Of a stretch of 64,000 nt of DNA, positions 1 to 11,762 are shown piece by piece. Source of the DNA: Dastarcus helophoroides. Taxonomy: Eukaryota; Arthropoda; Insecta; Coleoptera; Bothrideridae. Every line of letters begins with the position of its first letter. Positions within the stretch are counted from its first letter, which is position 1. A program made the position numbers and the translations under genes. The notes under the pieces were generated by a model. That model was given only the letters and a program-made list of their open reading frames with translations, did not search any database and had not been told where the DNA came from. The stretch covers positions 34,000,992-34,064,991 of the forward strand of contig CM053329.1 in NCBI GenBank assembly GCA_028583605.1. The letters run 5' to 3'.

Positions 1-452
1 TCTCAGGAAAAAAGCGCAATTTCCAAAAACAAAACTAAATTTTCAAAAAAATTGAAATTTTCAAAAAAATTGAAATTTCCAAAAAAAACTTGACAATTCG
101 AGCAGAAAGAACAAAATTTTGAGAAAAAGGTCACAATTTCTATAAAACAGTCGAAATTTAGGTAAACATTGGAAATGTCAGATTTTGTCAAATTATCCAA
201 AACGACAGCGAATTTTGACTAAGTCGAAATATCAAGAAAAAAATTGAAATTACGCTGCTGAGTATTCATTTCTTGACTATGTAAGTTAGAAGGAGACAAG
301 TGCCCTGATCCTGCCATACAATTGCGTCAGACGAACGTCGACATTTTGAAAAACAAGTTGAAATTTCCAGAAAGCTGGATTTAAAAAAGCAGCTGAAATT
401 TCCACGGAAAGCTTTTCGGAATTTTTGCCTATTTAACAAATCAAAAATATTT

Positions 453-743
453 TTGGTGGAACGGACTGGTTCTTGGTTAAACATTGAAATACAAAACTTG
501 TCTCCTGAAGCCAAGAAAAGATTAAAAAATACAACAAAGGTTGTTTTAACGCCTTTCGACAGCCAAGCTATCATCTTCAGAGATATACAGTATCCCTTTG
601 AAGATGATAGATTTGCTGTGGAAACGCGTTAGAGCAGCCCTATGTTGTGTTTTTTAATTTGTTTTTAAATCTTTCTTGATTTCAGGGGACAAGTTTTGTA
701 TTTCAATTTTTGAAGATAACCAAGGACCAGTCCGTTCCTCCAA
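453..743. mobile_element. Palindromic (foldback) MITE, full-length copy
   Basis: The ends are inverted copies of each other. The left end starts TTGGTGGAACGGACTGG and the right end finishes CCAGTCCGTTCCTCCAA. The arms stay complementary almost to the centre: ACAAAGGTTG, the stretch around CAAGCTATCATCTTC, and their complements on the right. The unit is about 291 bp and has no coding capacity. Related copies lie at 1510, 4298, 48216 and 60940. Two short open frames elsewhere beginning Met-Ile-Ala-Trp-Leu-Ser are simply translations of this repeat. Confidence 0.8.
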
Positions 744-747
744 GATT

Positions 748-836
748 ATGGTTCCTGGTTGTCTTCAAAAATTGAAATAACTCTCTTGCCCACTGAAAGC
801 TATTTCAGGGGACAAGATTTGTGTTTCAATTTTTGA
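748..836. mobile_element. Deleted copy of the palindromic MITE
   Basis: Immediately after the full-length copy the same left-arm words (CTGGTTGTCTTCAAAAATTG) reappear and are followed, after a deletion of the middle, by the right-arm words (TTTCAGGGGACAAGATTTG). It is therefore a second, internally deleted copy in tandem with the first. Confidence 0.6.
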
Positions 837-1509
837 AAATCAAAAATATTTAAAATATATTTTTCAAGATTTTCAGGTAAATATATTTCTCGAGATTTTT
901 ATTTTTCTGTCAGAAGATCGATCAAATTTCGAGGAAGAGGCTTGAAAAGCAAGTCGAAATTTGCAGTTAATTGGGTTTACAAAAGTCTCTAAGTAACCAC
1001 TGACTTTTATTTTTTTACATGGGCGCACTCAGTATTACTAGATTCATCACAGAAGACTTAAAAATACCGTGTGTGGCCAAATTGTTTCAAAAATGTGGTA
1101 AAACATACCCATCGCATGTGCTGGTTGGATATCTTGCATTCTTTTCAACGCATACTCCAGAATGTAATTGGGGAACTTGGGGGATATCCCGAATATTTGG
1201 TTCTATGAAGTTCCTTTGTTTGTGTGATTCTGGTCTGAACCTTTGACTGTACACTGAAAAAAAAATCGTTAATCTAGTTGTTCAGACATTTTAAACATTG
1301 TTCGAATGAATTACTACATGAACATTGCAAACGATATTTATTCATAGAAAAACATCGAATTTAAATTTGAGGAATCAAAAACAAATCTAACATTTTGAGG
1401 TTGAACTTGAACTAAAGATATATTTATTTACTATTATTATTAAATTTATTTTCGAAATTTGGACTTTGTTCTCTAGAAATTTCAACTTCAGACCAATATC
1501 AATTTTTTT

Positions 1510-1682
1510 TTGGTGGAACGGATGGTCCTTGGTTATCTTCAAAAATTGAAATACAAAACTTGTTCCCTAAAACCAAGAAAGATTAAAAAACACAAGAAAG
1601 GTTGCTCTAAGCAACCATTGTTGTGTTTTTTAATCTTTCTTGGTTTCATGGGACAAGTTTTGTAATTCAATTTTTCAATATC
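1510..1682. mobile_element. Palindromic MITE, shortened copy
   Basis: It starts TTGGTGGAACGGATGGTCC and runs into CCAAGAAAGATTAAAAAACA. After a short centre, the inverted arm TGTTTTTTAATCTTTCTTGG and GGGACAAGTTTTG follow. The central palindrome and the right terminus of the full copy are missing. Confidence 0.7.
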
Positions 1683-2280
1683 AAAATTGCAAATTTTTTA
1701 GTTTAAAAATTTGAAGCTTTCAATGAATCTATTTCGAAAAAAAGTTCAGATTTCAGAAGAAACCCATTTATAAAAATGAAATTCAAATTTTAACACAAAA
1801 TCTTGTGAATAAAGATTTTGAAAAAAAACTTGAAACAAAAAAAAGTTTTCAAAATAGTGGTTTAACTTGGAATTTTACCCAAATTTCTGCTGTTCAGTAC
1901 TCAGCAATTTTTAGAAAATGCATTATTTCCAGATTAACGATTAAAGTTAACATTTTCAGAAAAATAATTGTTCTTTCTTTAAAATTTGTATACAATTTTT
2001 AAGATTAAACTGAAAACTAAGGAAAAAAGTTTACAAAAACCTGAAACATCGAGCGTTTTTGCTATAATTTTGACCCTATTTTTTATTCTCAAATTACAAT
2101 TACGACGACATTACAATGACATGCAAGTCTTAAAGTGAAAAAAAAAACGACAAAAAGAATCAAAAAATTTGGAAAAGTTTTCATTTTCAAAATGTCCAGT
2201 TTCTCTCAAAATTTTCTCAAAACTTTACTGATTTATTTTTCAAATTTGGATTTTTAAAATCGAACTTTCAGATTTAAATC

Positions 2281-2390
2281 CGAAATTTCGACTTCAGATT
2301 CAAAATTTCGACTTTAGACTCAAAATTTCGACTTCAGACTCAAAATTTCGACTTCAAACTCCAAATTTTGACTTTTATACTCGAAATTGA
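2281..2390. repeat. 20-bp minisatellite, about 5.5 units
   Basis: The unit TCAAAATTTCGACTTCAGAC repeats with an exact 20-bp period, with a few substitutions in the outer units. The same AAATTTCGAC core occurs scattered through much of the gene-free DNA of the window, so this may be a locally homogenised patch of an older dispersed repeat. Confidence 0.8.
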
Positions 2391-4297
2391 GTTTGAGTGA
2401 GATTTTCTGCTTCAAAAACTATTTTCGAAATGAAAAATTTTTCGCGATTAAAGTAAACATTTTTTAGACTCAAATCTTTTTAAAGCTGAACTAAAAGCTT
2501 CAAAATTAAAGTCAAATCCGCCATTTTGAACGAAAAATTTAGTCCTTTTTTCGATTCAAAATCAATAAAAAAATCTAAAAAGCAAAAACTCTTGATTCAA
2601 ATACTTTTCTCAAAATTCAATTTTGTTTTATACCTTTGAGTTTCTTTTCTTTCAGTTTTGGTTTTAAATTCGATATTTCGGTTCTTTCTTCTTTAAATTG
2701 TATTTTTATCGAAATTTCGAACTTTTCGAAAGTACAATTCGAGCCGAAATTAATTTTTCGCTACAGATTAAAAAAATTACATCACATTTAAAGATAAGAC
2801 TTATTTAATGAACTGAGCTTTTCTGGATATGAATATGATTTTGTTTCCGAAATTTCGATTTTTATCCTACAATCAGCCTTATTCCCACTTTTATAGTTTT
2901 TTTCGTGATCATGATCATGAAAATTTCGAGATCGAAGGTAAAATTCAGAGTTTAAAGTAAAAAAGATAGCATAACAAAAGTAGTAAAGATTTTTGAAAAT
3001 TTCACAATCAAAAATTTCAATTCGATAGAAAAACTTGGCAAAAATGTGAATTTCATAAGCTTAAAGTTTTCTCATAACAGAGTTATTTGAAAATTTAAAA
3101 TTTTTTCCATAAATTCAGCTCTAAGCTAGAAATTTAGACTTTCAGGAAAAATTTTAGTCTATATTTTGAGAAAAACTTTCGAAATTTTTAATCTGGTCGA
3201 AAGGAAACAAATATTTAAAACTAGCTACCTCCACCGACTTTGTCCCCGCAGATCCAATAACCTCGCATTTCAAAATAAAATAATTTGTCATTTGATTTTA
3301 ACGGAATAATAGATTCAAAAATTCGCAATCATTATTCTAATATCAGTTAGAATTGTAGATGGAACGCAATATTATATCAGCCACCAACGCATTGGTTTAC
3401 CTCTTATATGTTCTAACTTAAAAAAAATAATGCTAGCACAGTTTTTTAGAAGTAAAAGTTTGAGTTCTACTAAAATAAAAATAGTCTAAAAGGATGCCTC
3501 TAAAAATACTATACATTTTAGTAAAATTTTCATTAAAATCGAGTGAACAGTTTCCCGGATTAGCCCGACAAAGGATCAATCGACTAGACAGACATTTAGA
3601 TGCTTCAATTTTTATTACTATAGAAATCATTATTTTTTAGAATTTGAAAACAATAATTTCACAAAATTTCGACCATTTGCCACACAAAATTACGAAACTT
3701 CTGTAGAGAAAATATATTTTAGAAACTAAGACTGATTTTTTGAAAATTTCAGTGTTGCTCTTCTTAAAATTTCGACTTTGCTGAAGTAGTAGATTTAAAT
3801 TAAAAATTATGACTCTAGTTCAGATAAAAAAGTTTCAGAACCCAGTTATTTTGGAAACTAGAGGAGACAATATTTCGAAATTTATTTGAAAAGTCGAGTT
3901 ATACAGAATGAGAATGACGAAATTTTGAACTGCAGAAAAAGCTCTAAGTTGCAACTAAACTAAAACTATTCTCAAATGTTTAACCTTAAAATTCAAACAC
4001 GAAATTTTGAGCAAAAAAACTATTTTAAAAAACTGAACATATTTCGAGAAAAATGTCGCAATTTTAAGGGCGAAGCTTTAAAAAACCAAATCAAAACTAG
4101 AAAATAAGCGTACCTACATGAATTGGAATACATCAAATTTTTTTCTCGAAGTTCCTATAATTAGGTTTAATATTTCACTTAATTGTACCATTTTTGGAAA
4201 GTTAAGGCTCGCAAAAAAATCTAAGATTTCGAGCGGAAAATTTCAAAAATCAAACTTTGTTTCAATTTTAACCTTTTTCTCTAGAAATATCAAAATT

Positions 4298-4460
4298 TTG
4301 GTGAAACGGACTGGTCCATGGTTATCTTCAAAAATTGAAATACAAATCTTGTCCCCAGAAACCAAGAAAGATTAAAAAACACAAGAAAAATTGCTCTTTG
4401 TTGTGTTTTTTAATCTTTTTTGGTTTCAGGGGACAAGATTTGTATTTCAATTTTTAGAAA
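4298..4460. mobile_element. Palindromic MITE, shortened copy
   Basis: It starts TTGGTGAAACGGACTGGTCC, continues with the ACAAATCTTGTCCCCAGAAA block, and returns with the inverted arm GGTTTCAGGGGACAAGATTT. It belongs to the same family as 453-743 and lacks the centre. Confidence 0.7.
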
Positions 4461-6840
4461 TGTCAACTTTACCTTAAAATTAAGAAAAAGCAAAGGCCAA
4501 AAATTTTACTTTAAAAATTTCAAGCTTCAAATTTTATTTTGAGAAAAAAGTTCAGATTTCAGAAAATCAAAATTGATAAAAATAAACTTCAGCTATATAC
4601 ATGATTAAAAAAAACTTGAAATATGAAGTTTGAACTTAAAATTTTGGCAGATTGTTCGTTATTTTGCTCAGCAATTTCTAAAAAAAAACTTCTAGATTAG
4701 CGATTAAAGTCAAAATTTCGATAAAAATAATTGCTCTTAAAAACCTTAAGTTTTCACTTCGACTCCCTCAGTTTTTATTCGAAATCTACGGTTATTACTG
4801 AAAATGAAAAAAAAAACAAAACTCAAGTCAGGTTAAATATTTATTCATCATAGCATAGTGTTTTCAACTTTATTATTGAAATGATCGAAGCCTTAACATT
4901 TCTAGAAAAAGTTGAAATTTGGAGAGAATTTCTTATTATTTTTCCTAATTACACTGAAAATTAATTTATACTTTCAAAACCTTGACGTTATTTTAAGAAT
5001 ACTAAAAGTGTTAAATATTTTCTAGAAATTTGAAGTGATGACTCGTTTCTGTTGAAATTTGATATACATTCCAGACGCTGGTATGGAATAACCAATTTTT
5101 CAAAATTTTTCTAGTTAGATAGTAGATAGTAGGTTTTGAGGGATACGAACCTCATAAATGTAAAAATCTTTAACTTATTAATTTAACATGTGTAAGTTTA
5201 CGATCACTAGAAATCTGGTTTATTACAACTCTCGCTTTCTTTCGAAGAACAGAAGTGCATTATTCATCGAAGAATTCGCTGGTCTCTGCTGGAACGTGCC
5301 TCTGGCAGAATTGAATCAGTGACATTTAATCAAGCATTGTCTTAAGTTCTACCAAACAATTCTGCATAATTGCAAAGATATTTACTACTTTTTAAACCCT
5401 GTACAAGTTTGTCGCTTATGTAACTTTGTTAGTCTACAACTCAAGATCTTGTAGGACTATCCTTGACATTTTTAAGACATAATTAGCATATTTTAGAGTC
5501 TGTATTAATTATTAATACTTTCTCGATAAATTCTATTTATCTTCTAAATTGTTAATGCACGTAAGTTCGGGATTATGTTGATTTAAGCAGCAATTTAAAC
5601 GTCATATGACATACGACGTGTTTTTTCACTTGATTTGTGTTAAGAAAAAGAGACGACGAAAATCTAATGGATCCAACAATTACCGTGCCACACAAAGTTA
5701 AAAAGCATTCGTACGCAATTGAGGTAGTGAACTAGATGTGTCACTTCTTCCTGCCATTAGGTCTCAAAATAGTACCAGTGGGTTTAACAATTTTATAAAT
5801 TGACCAAAAAACGTAAACATGCATTGGAATGACTCACACAATTACACTCTTTACTTATCAAGTGAGGAAAGCAAAGTCAATTCTAATAATGCGAAAAATA
5901 AGTGAAAGATTTCATGCAGAAGTTGGATAATTGTCTTTGCAAGCACATCAAATGCGAACAATTAATTTGTTGTTTTCAAATGAGGAAAATCAACTTATCT
6001 CTTTAGAAACAAGGAAGGAGGGGAATATTCACATTTTAAGCAACATTTTTGAATTCATTGTCCCACAATTTGGGAACAGCACTATTTTTTATCTTACGTT
6101 ATAAAACGGAAATCTGGATGCTCACAAAAAAAGTTTTTGAACGAAGTAGATGGTAACAATTTGTCTTCCAGGATAAACCATTTGCTTGAACATTTATCTT
6201 TGTACTTTACATTTTCACAAATAAGAATATCAACTTAATCTAATCTAATAGTGCAGTCTTTTAATTCATACAGTATTTTACTTGCAATAAATATCTAATG
6301 AATCACAAAAACGTAATAATTTTTCGAAAAAACAATCACTCAAGTTAAGTGTGATAAAAAAGTGAAAGTTTGTCTAAATCTTTGTTTAAATAACTAATTC
6401 CACAAGAACGAAGTCATATAAAAAATAGAAATCCGATCTATAGAAAGTAAAAGTATATTTCAAAAATTATTTTCGCCAACACAACGAGGTTAAAATTCGA
6501 ATTTTGAGCGATTAAACAATGTTCAATCATTAAATTTGTTAATCAATTTTAAATACTGCACACATCACAAAAAAATAATTGAAGTATTAAAATGAGCGAA
6601 GGAATGTAAAGTTTCACAAGGACGAAGGACGAAGCTAAAAAAAATTAGAAACTTCAGAGGTAAGTTAAGGACTCAAGTAATTTTACAAAATATGAACCAC
6701 TAAAAAGTACCATACAGAACGCGTAGTATTTATTCCATACTTAAATTTTGTTTTTCCATACTTGGTAGATAAGTCACACGGTTAATTATGGATTCAATTC
6801 GGGAGCATAAAAAACGGAATAATTGAATAAATTCACTCAC

Positions 6841-6883
6841 CTTGTATTATGCAGATGACGGCCAGTAGGAGTACCGACTTCAT
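6841..6883 (-). CDS. First coding exon of a small secreted-protein gene (signal peptide)
   Basis: Read on the minus strand, an ATG at 6883 opens MKSVLLLAVICIIQ and then meets GTGAGT, a perfect splice donor, at 6840-6835, leaving one base of the next codon. A positive residue followed by an unbroken hydrophobic stretch is the form of an insect signal peptide, and a short first exon ending after it is common in genes for small secreted proteins. The 5' leader is about 120 bases, with a TATA box at the expected place. GC content is higher than in the surroundings. The rest of the gene would lie to the left. Two weak candidate second exons were seen (acceptors near 5311 and 6165), and neither is convincing. 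The product family is not recognised. Confidence 0.5.
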
Positions 6884-7030
6884 TATTGTTGAAGATTCTG
6901 CGGTAGTTGATACGAGAATGAAGATGTGTGATATGATCCTCACCCACCTGGTTGCTTATTTTCTCAAGGACTCTTTCGTCCGTCGTCAATTAACTTTTGG
7001 CTCGTTTGTTGCATAACGCAGTTTCTCGAA

Positions 7031-7037
7031 TTTATAG
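7031..7037 (-). promoter_or_regulatory. TATA box of the secreted-protein gene
   Basis: On the minus strand the sequence is GCTATAAATTCG. It lies about 150 bases upstream of the ATG at 6883, which leaves room for a leader of roughly 120 bases. No strong initiator was identified about 30 bases downstream. Confidence 0.4.
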
Positions 7038-7569
7038 CTGACGCGTAAAATGTTTACTGATCTCCACAAGTCGTCTGCGATGCATCTAATTGTTTTTATA
7101 CGTTCAAGTATTAAATCGATAATATTTTATAATGAAGCTGGAATAGATTTTTTATAGAAAAATTCAAGCATTGGAACTATGTATTAACCAGAGACTGGTG
7201 TTAACCAATATTCAGGCAACTCAAAGTAAAAAAAAGATTTTACTGATTGCGAAGGACCATTAAACGAAAATGCATTTTAGAAGTGTAAAAAGTAAAGTGG
7301 GATGAAAATGGTACCACATTCTTTTTCTAACAAAATAATCAGTGATATTAACCCTGCTGTTGACCAAATTTTCGGCAAAAGAAATTAGTTGTGGCAAAAA
7401 TGCTTACAAAATGCGGTTGCAAAAATCAAAATTCGGAAGCAATTTTGTGATCAGTTATATGACCACCTTCTAATAATATTAGCAAAATATAGATAATCCT
7501 TTGTAACTACCAGTTTCATAAGATTCTTTACACAGAAGATTGAATCCTAACCATAAATCATAAATAATA

Positions 7570-7976
7570 CCCAGTGTGTCCCAAGATAAAGCACTGAAGA
7601 GGGGTTTCTTTTTTATTTATGGATTTATGAAAAAAAGTCATTCTTTTTAAAAACACGTGCTTGATTTTAAATCACTGAAAATGATATTAATTCGTTTATT
7701 TTACATACAGAAAGTTCAATTATTTGAAAATTCCCAAAAATGACCTTTTTTGTCATTACAAACTACATTTCTTAATAACAATTTTGGAACCGCCAAAGAT
7801 AATCACAATTTACTTCTGACTATTTTCTGAAATTTTTAAATAATTGAACTCCCTGCACAAAAAAATTCGAGAAAATATCATTTTCGGTGATTTAAGATCA
7901 AGCAGGAGTTTTTGTAAGAAATGACCGAGCAAATAAAAAAGAAATCCCTCTTCAGTACTTTATTGTGGGACTACAG
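7570..7976. mobile_element. Palindromic non-autonomous DNA transposon with TA target duplication
   Basis: The left end reads CCCAGTGTGTCCCAAGATAA and the right end, inverted, reads CTGTAGTCCCACAATAAAG. Both arms then share AGTACTGAAGAGGG-type sequence and remain complementary for roughly 170 bp per arm. TA flanks both sides (7568-7569 and 7977-7978), as in Tc1/mariner-type insertions. There is no coding capacity. Confidence 0.75.
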
Positions 7977-8639
7977 TATACAGAGGTGAGTCAGAAGGAA
8001 TGGGCCAACGCTGAACTGGAAATACTAGACACAAAAATATTACGATAAGGGCTCAATATGCCGTATACCAATGTGGCTAGTTTACGAGAGAGAGTGCGTT
8101 TCAAAATTTAAATTTTTTTCTGAAATTTCTCAATAACTGAAAGAGTTTTGATGTTATAAATCTAAAAATTAAAAGTTTTATGTTTTTTGGTGTAAAGATT
8201 ACGAATTTAAAGCTTAGTTTGACCTTTCTCCTAGAGGGCGCCATATTATTTGTTTAAATTAATACATATTTTTTTTGTGTGATTGAGTTAGGCTTAAAAC
8301 CAATAAAGAATATAAAAGAACAATTAATTTCTACAAAAAAAAGTACTCCTGTTTGAGTCGTCTAAAACTATCGGTTTTTAAGATATTTGCATTTAAAAGT
8401 TTTAATGCATTTTTTACGATTTTTTTACTGTCGCAGATATTATAATATTTTTTCAAATTTGAAGAATGTAGTTTTTCAAGAAATATTAAATTATCTTCAG
8501 GAGTTGCGGTAAATAATCCAAGAAGACGCAAATACATTTAAAAATAATATGGAACATTTGGTTTTGACATTAAAGAAAGTGAAATTTAAAATTTATTGAA
8601 GTAGATGGCAGACACGTCCAACATTCGATTTGATGTATG
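7977..8639. other. Gene-free stretch
   Basis: AT-rich, with no gene, repeat family or RNA that I can name. A 68-codon open frame at 8331-8537 (minus) has no recognisable features and is not called. Confidence 0.5.
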
Positions 8640-11588
8640 CCTCTAATAGCAATAATTTTAATTGTTATTTACTGTGCTTTGATTCCTTCTCCGTATCTTT
8701 GCATTCGGGGTCTAAGCTCAAATCGAAACTCGGTTCATCAATACCTTCAAAATGAAAGACCCAATGTGCTGTCTCTGATAGAAACCCAAGTCGTCCCCAT
8801 CCATCAATGCAGTCCATTTGTTTTGCTCTAACTACGACTTGCACACAAAATTTCGACACAAGAGGGGAATTTGTGCTTTTACGCGAAGCGACCTGTTCTG
8901 TCAACGAGAAGAAGCACTAGAATCTGCTGATCATGATGTGATTTGGCTGAAAATCTGCTCCAAAAGCGAAGTAATATTCATTTGTTTACTTTATTTGTCT
9001 CAAACAATCCCTCATATAGACAGCTCTTCTCTTATCTCTCCGCAACCTTTGATCACCTACAGACGAATTATCCAAAAGCTGAGGTTGTCTTTCTTGGGGA
9101 CTTCAACGTACACAACATCCCCTGATTAAGGTTTTCTTCCCGAACTGACGACGCGGGAAGGATGGCAGAGGCTTTCGCCGTCACTTGTGGACTATCGCAA
9201 TTAATTGAGGAACTTGCAAGAATTCCTGATGTAGATGCCCATCAACCTAATCTGCTCGACCTTTTCCTTACAAATTCACCAAATTTGTCTAAAATCTCTG
9301 TGACATCACCAAGCTTGTAGTAGCCTCTTGCTCGCTTCATATACCACCTTCTTCCCAGACGCAGTCCCGTAGGGTTTGGCACTTTAACTCGGCAAACTGT
9401 AAAGAATTAAGAGACTTCTTTGCATCTCTCCCCTGGCAGGAAGTCTGCTTAAACTCAGACAACCGTTCCTTAGTCGCCGAATCCATCACGGAAAATATCC
9501 TGATTGGTATGGAATGCTCAATTCTCTACTCCCAAAAAAAGTCTACCTCCAGTAAATATTGGTTCAGTAAAAATTATGCTCGGGCTGTCTCCTGCAACAA
9601 TCACGCATATCGTTGTTGGCGAAATAATACCTCAGTCAAGACTCGGACCATATTTGTAGATGCACGAAATTCTTGTAAACAGGTTATTGACGAGGCAAAA
9701 GGTGGTTTCGATCGTAAAATGCGCCAGAGGTCTATCAACTGTCCGAACGGTTCCAGGTCCTTTTGGGAATTTGCAAAGTCGATTGGAAAGAATTTTATGT
9801 ACATCTTCAAATTTTCCACCTTTACTCGATGAAAATAGCAATATTGCTACTACCTTCAAGAAAAAGGCTGACATGTTAGCCTTAATGTTTGCTGAAAACT
9901 TTAATCTTGATTCTCGAAACGCAGAGCCTCCTATTCTCCCTAAGGTTCGCACTTTGATGCCTGAAGTTGTTTTTAGACAACGCACAATCAGGAAAGATTT
10001 TCCTCGAACTCGACACCTCGAAAGCTTCTGGCCTTGATGGTATTCCCGCTATTGTTCCTAAGAAGTGCGCCCCAGAGTTGACTCTTGTCCTAAGCAAATT
10101 GTTCACACTCTCTTACAACAAAGGTGCATTCCCTAACATCTGGAAATCTGCTAGAGTGCAGCCTGTCCCTAAAAAGGGAAAAAGAAATCTGGCTAACAAC
10201 TATCGCCCTATATCTTTGTTACCCGTTATATCTAAAGTGATGGAAAAGGTTATCAACATCGAGATTCTCAAATATCTGGAGGAAAATAGAATCATCTTCC
10301 GACAGGCAATACGGTTTTAGACAACAACGTTCCACTGGCAGACCTACTGGCATATGTTACTCATATCTGTAATTCAGCTATGGAAAAACATGGTGAGGCT
10401 AAGATTGTGGCATTGGATATCTCAAAGGCTTTCGACAGAGTCTGGCACCTATCCCTTCTCACCAAATTAACATCTTATGGTCTTCCTCCTGGACTCTGTC
10501 ATTTGATATCCAATTTTCTCGCTGACAGATCTCTTCAGGTTGTCGTCGATGGCATCTTATCCGAGACATTTGCGATTAACGCAGGGGTGCTACTCTATTT
10601 CTCTTACACATAAACGATCTCTTAGCTTCAACTTCCAATCCTATATACAGCTACGCAGATGATAGTAACCTTTTGTCATCTTTTTTCTCCGATAAACCGT
10701 TATCTATCGCTGCTTCAGATAGACTAAGGCAACAGCAAATGCAGACAATTAATTGGAATCTCGAGATCTCGAAGGGAACAGCGGATACAGACGATTAATC
10801 TTCAGATTATTCTGGAATGGGGTAAGAACAATTTGGTCGACTTCAACGCTTCAAAAACTCAGGCCGGGGTTTTCTCCAAGAAAACATCAAGCGATAATGC
10901 AACAAACATACTAATGGACGGTAAAATTCTTTGGATGGGATCTAATCTATCTATCCCAGGAGTGAATGCAAGCAGTAACTGCTCTTGGGACGATCATGTG
11001 CAGCGCCATTGTCATATCCGCCTCTCAGAAGCTGGGCTGTCTTTTTAGAGCTAAAAAGTACTTCACATCTCATCCGCTGTTAACATTATGCAAAGCTCAA
11101 GTTAGGCTAACACTAGAATACTGTTGTCATGTTTGGAGTTCAGCCCAAAACAGACTTTAGCTCTCTTGGATTCAATTCAAAGAAGAGCGATTCGCCTAAT
11201 TGATGACGAGAGTCTAACCGATTCTCTCGAAACACTAGAGCACAAGACGTATGGTTAGTGAGTTGTCTCTTTTCTACAAGTACTATCATGAAAGATGCTC
11301 GCAGGAACTAATAGGATTAATCCCCTCAAGGGCAAGATTCTTGAGGTGTACTAGACAGTCGAAGACAGCAAATTCCTGTGCGGTCCAGCTTGACACAGTG
11401 AGGACTTCTGTCTACGGAGACTCTTTTTTCTATAGAACTTCCAAGTTATGGAACTTGTTACCGAAAGGAATTTTCCCTAAAAATTACAACCTATCCTTGT
11501 TTAAGAAGGCGGTTTCCGCATCCTACTCGCAGTGCTTTGAAAGCATAAAGGGTTTACCCTTGGCAGAGTGGATTAAACCAAAAAAAAA
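8640..11588 (+). mobile_element. Decayed CR1/jockey-like non-LTR retrotransposon (ORF2)
   Basis: Broken frames in correct order encode an APE-type endonuclease (start near 8680, with the FLGDFN-H motif near 9090-9112), then a reverse transcriptase, then a C-terminal region ending near 11580. In the reverse transcriptase, KASGLDGIP lies near 10018, YRPISLLPVISK at 10201, ALDISKAFDRVWH near 10410 and SYADD near 10649-10663. The C-terminal FFYRTSKLWNLLP type is usual for the CR1/Daphne group. An A-run at 11579-11586 marks the 3' end. Stops and frameshifts occur throughout, so it is dead. No ORF1 is seen, which suggests 5' truncation. Related 3' fragments lie at 11763-12285 and 31770-32127. Confidence 0.85.
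9967..11160 (+). pseudogene. Reverse transcriptase region of the CR1-like element
   Basis: This is the best-preserved part of the element. The first piece (to 10320) ends in a frameshift right after the FRQ-GF region. The second (10380-10613) holds the first catalytic Asp in ALDISKAFD and breaks at NAGV, before the expected PQGS. The YADD catalytic box follows in another frame (10652-10663). A piece ending near 11160 carries the region with CHVWSSA. At least four frame changes separate the parts, so no functional polymerase can be made. Confidence 0.8.
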
Positions 11589-11643
11589 CTATGCCTTCAG
11601 AAAAATTAAAGAGTATGCCCAACTTTCACAAACTACCGGGTAG
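11251..11643 (+). pseudogene. C-terminal region of the CR1-like ORF2
   Basis: One open frame of 130 codons encodes the characteristic C-terminus of this retrotransposon group: SLFYKYYHERC, then RTSVYGDSFFYRTSKLWNLL and FPKNYNLSLFKKAV. The same protein stretch recurs in the fragment at 31781-32086, where the segment after FKKAV is better preserved. Codons beyond about 11580 run into the adjacent RNase H fragment and are not part of the original protein. Confidence 0.75.
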
Positions 11644-11762
11644 GAATACCGAAAAGGGAAGTGCATTTAGCGGAACTAAAAAGAGAAACCGGATCCATCT
11701 GGTTTACAGATAAATCCAAAACAAGGATTACTACTAGTGCAAGATTAATCGGCCAAGGCCTT
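11589..11762 (+). pseudogene. RNase H-domain fragment of a non-LTR retroelement, part 1
   Basis: The frame around 11675-11760 reads ETGSIWFTDKSKTRITTSA, the first beta strand of a retrotransposon RNase H (usual form WxTDGSK, with the catalytic Asp present and Gly replaced by Lys). It stops abruptly at about 11762, where CR1-like 3' sequence begins. The remainder resumes after the TA repeat at 12318, so the domain was split by a later insertion. Confidence 0.6.

Larger units (their letters stand above)
1..6840. other. AT-rich intergenic DNA, no assignable gene
   Basis: No reading frame here looks like a gene. The stretch is dominated by degenerate runs of the type AAATTTCGA / TCGAAATTT, plus four MITE copies and a 20-bp minisatellite that are listed separately. 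From about 4.8 to 6.8 kb the sequence is less repetitive and would be the intron or downstream part of the secreted-protein gene whose first exon starts at 6883 on the minus strand. I could not place its later exons with confidence. Confidence 0.6.

Noticed and set aside
266..574. 102-codon minus-strand frame beginning MIAWLSKGV
   Set aside because: It overlaps the palindromic MITE at 453-743, and the same peptide start recurs at 61128 inside another MITE copy. It is a translation of the repeat, not a gene.
5245..5340. Short minus-strand frame reading SLIQFCQRHVPAETSEFFDE before a stop
   Set aside because: Considered as a second exon for the signal-peptide gene. The acceptor-compatible frame differs from this one, there is no independent support, and short open frames are common. 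Kept only as a candidate in the findings.
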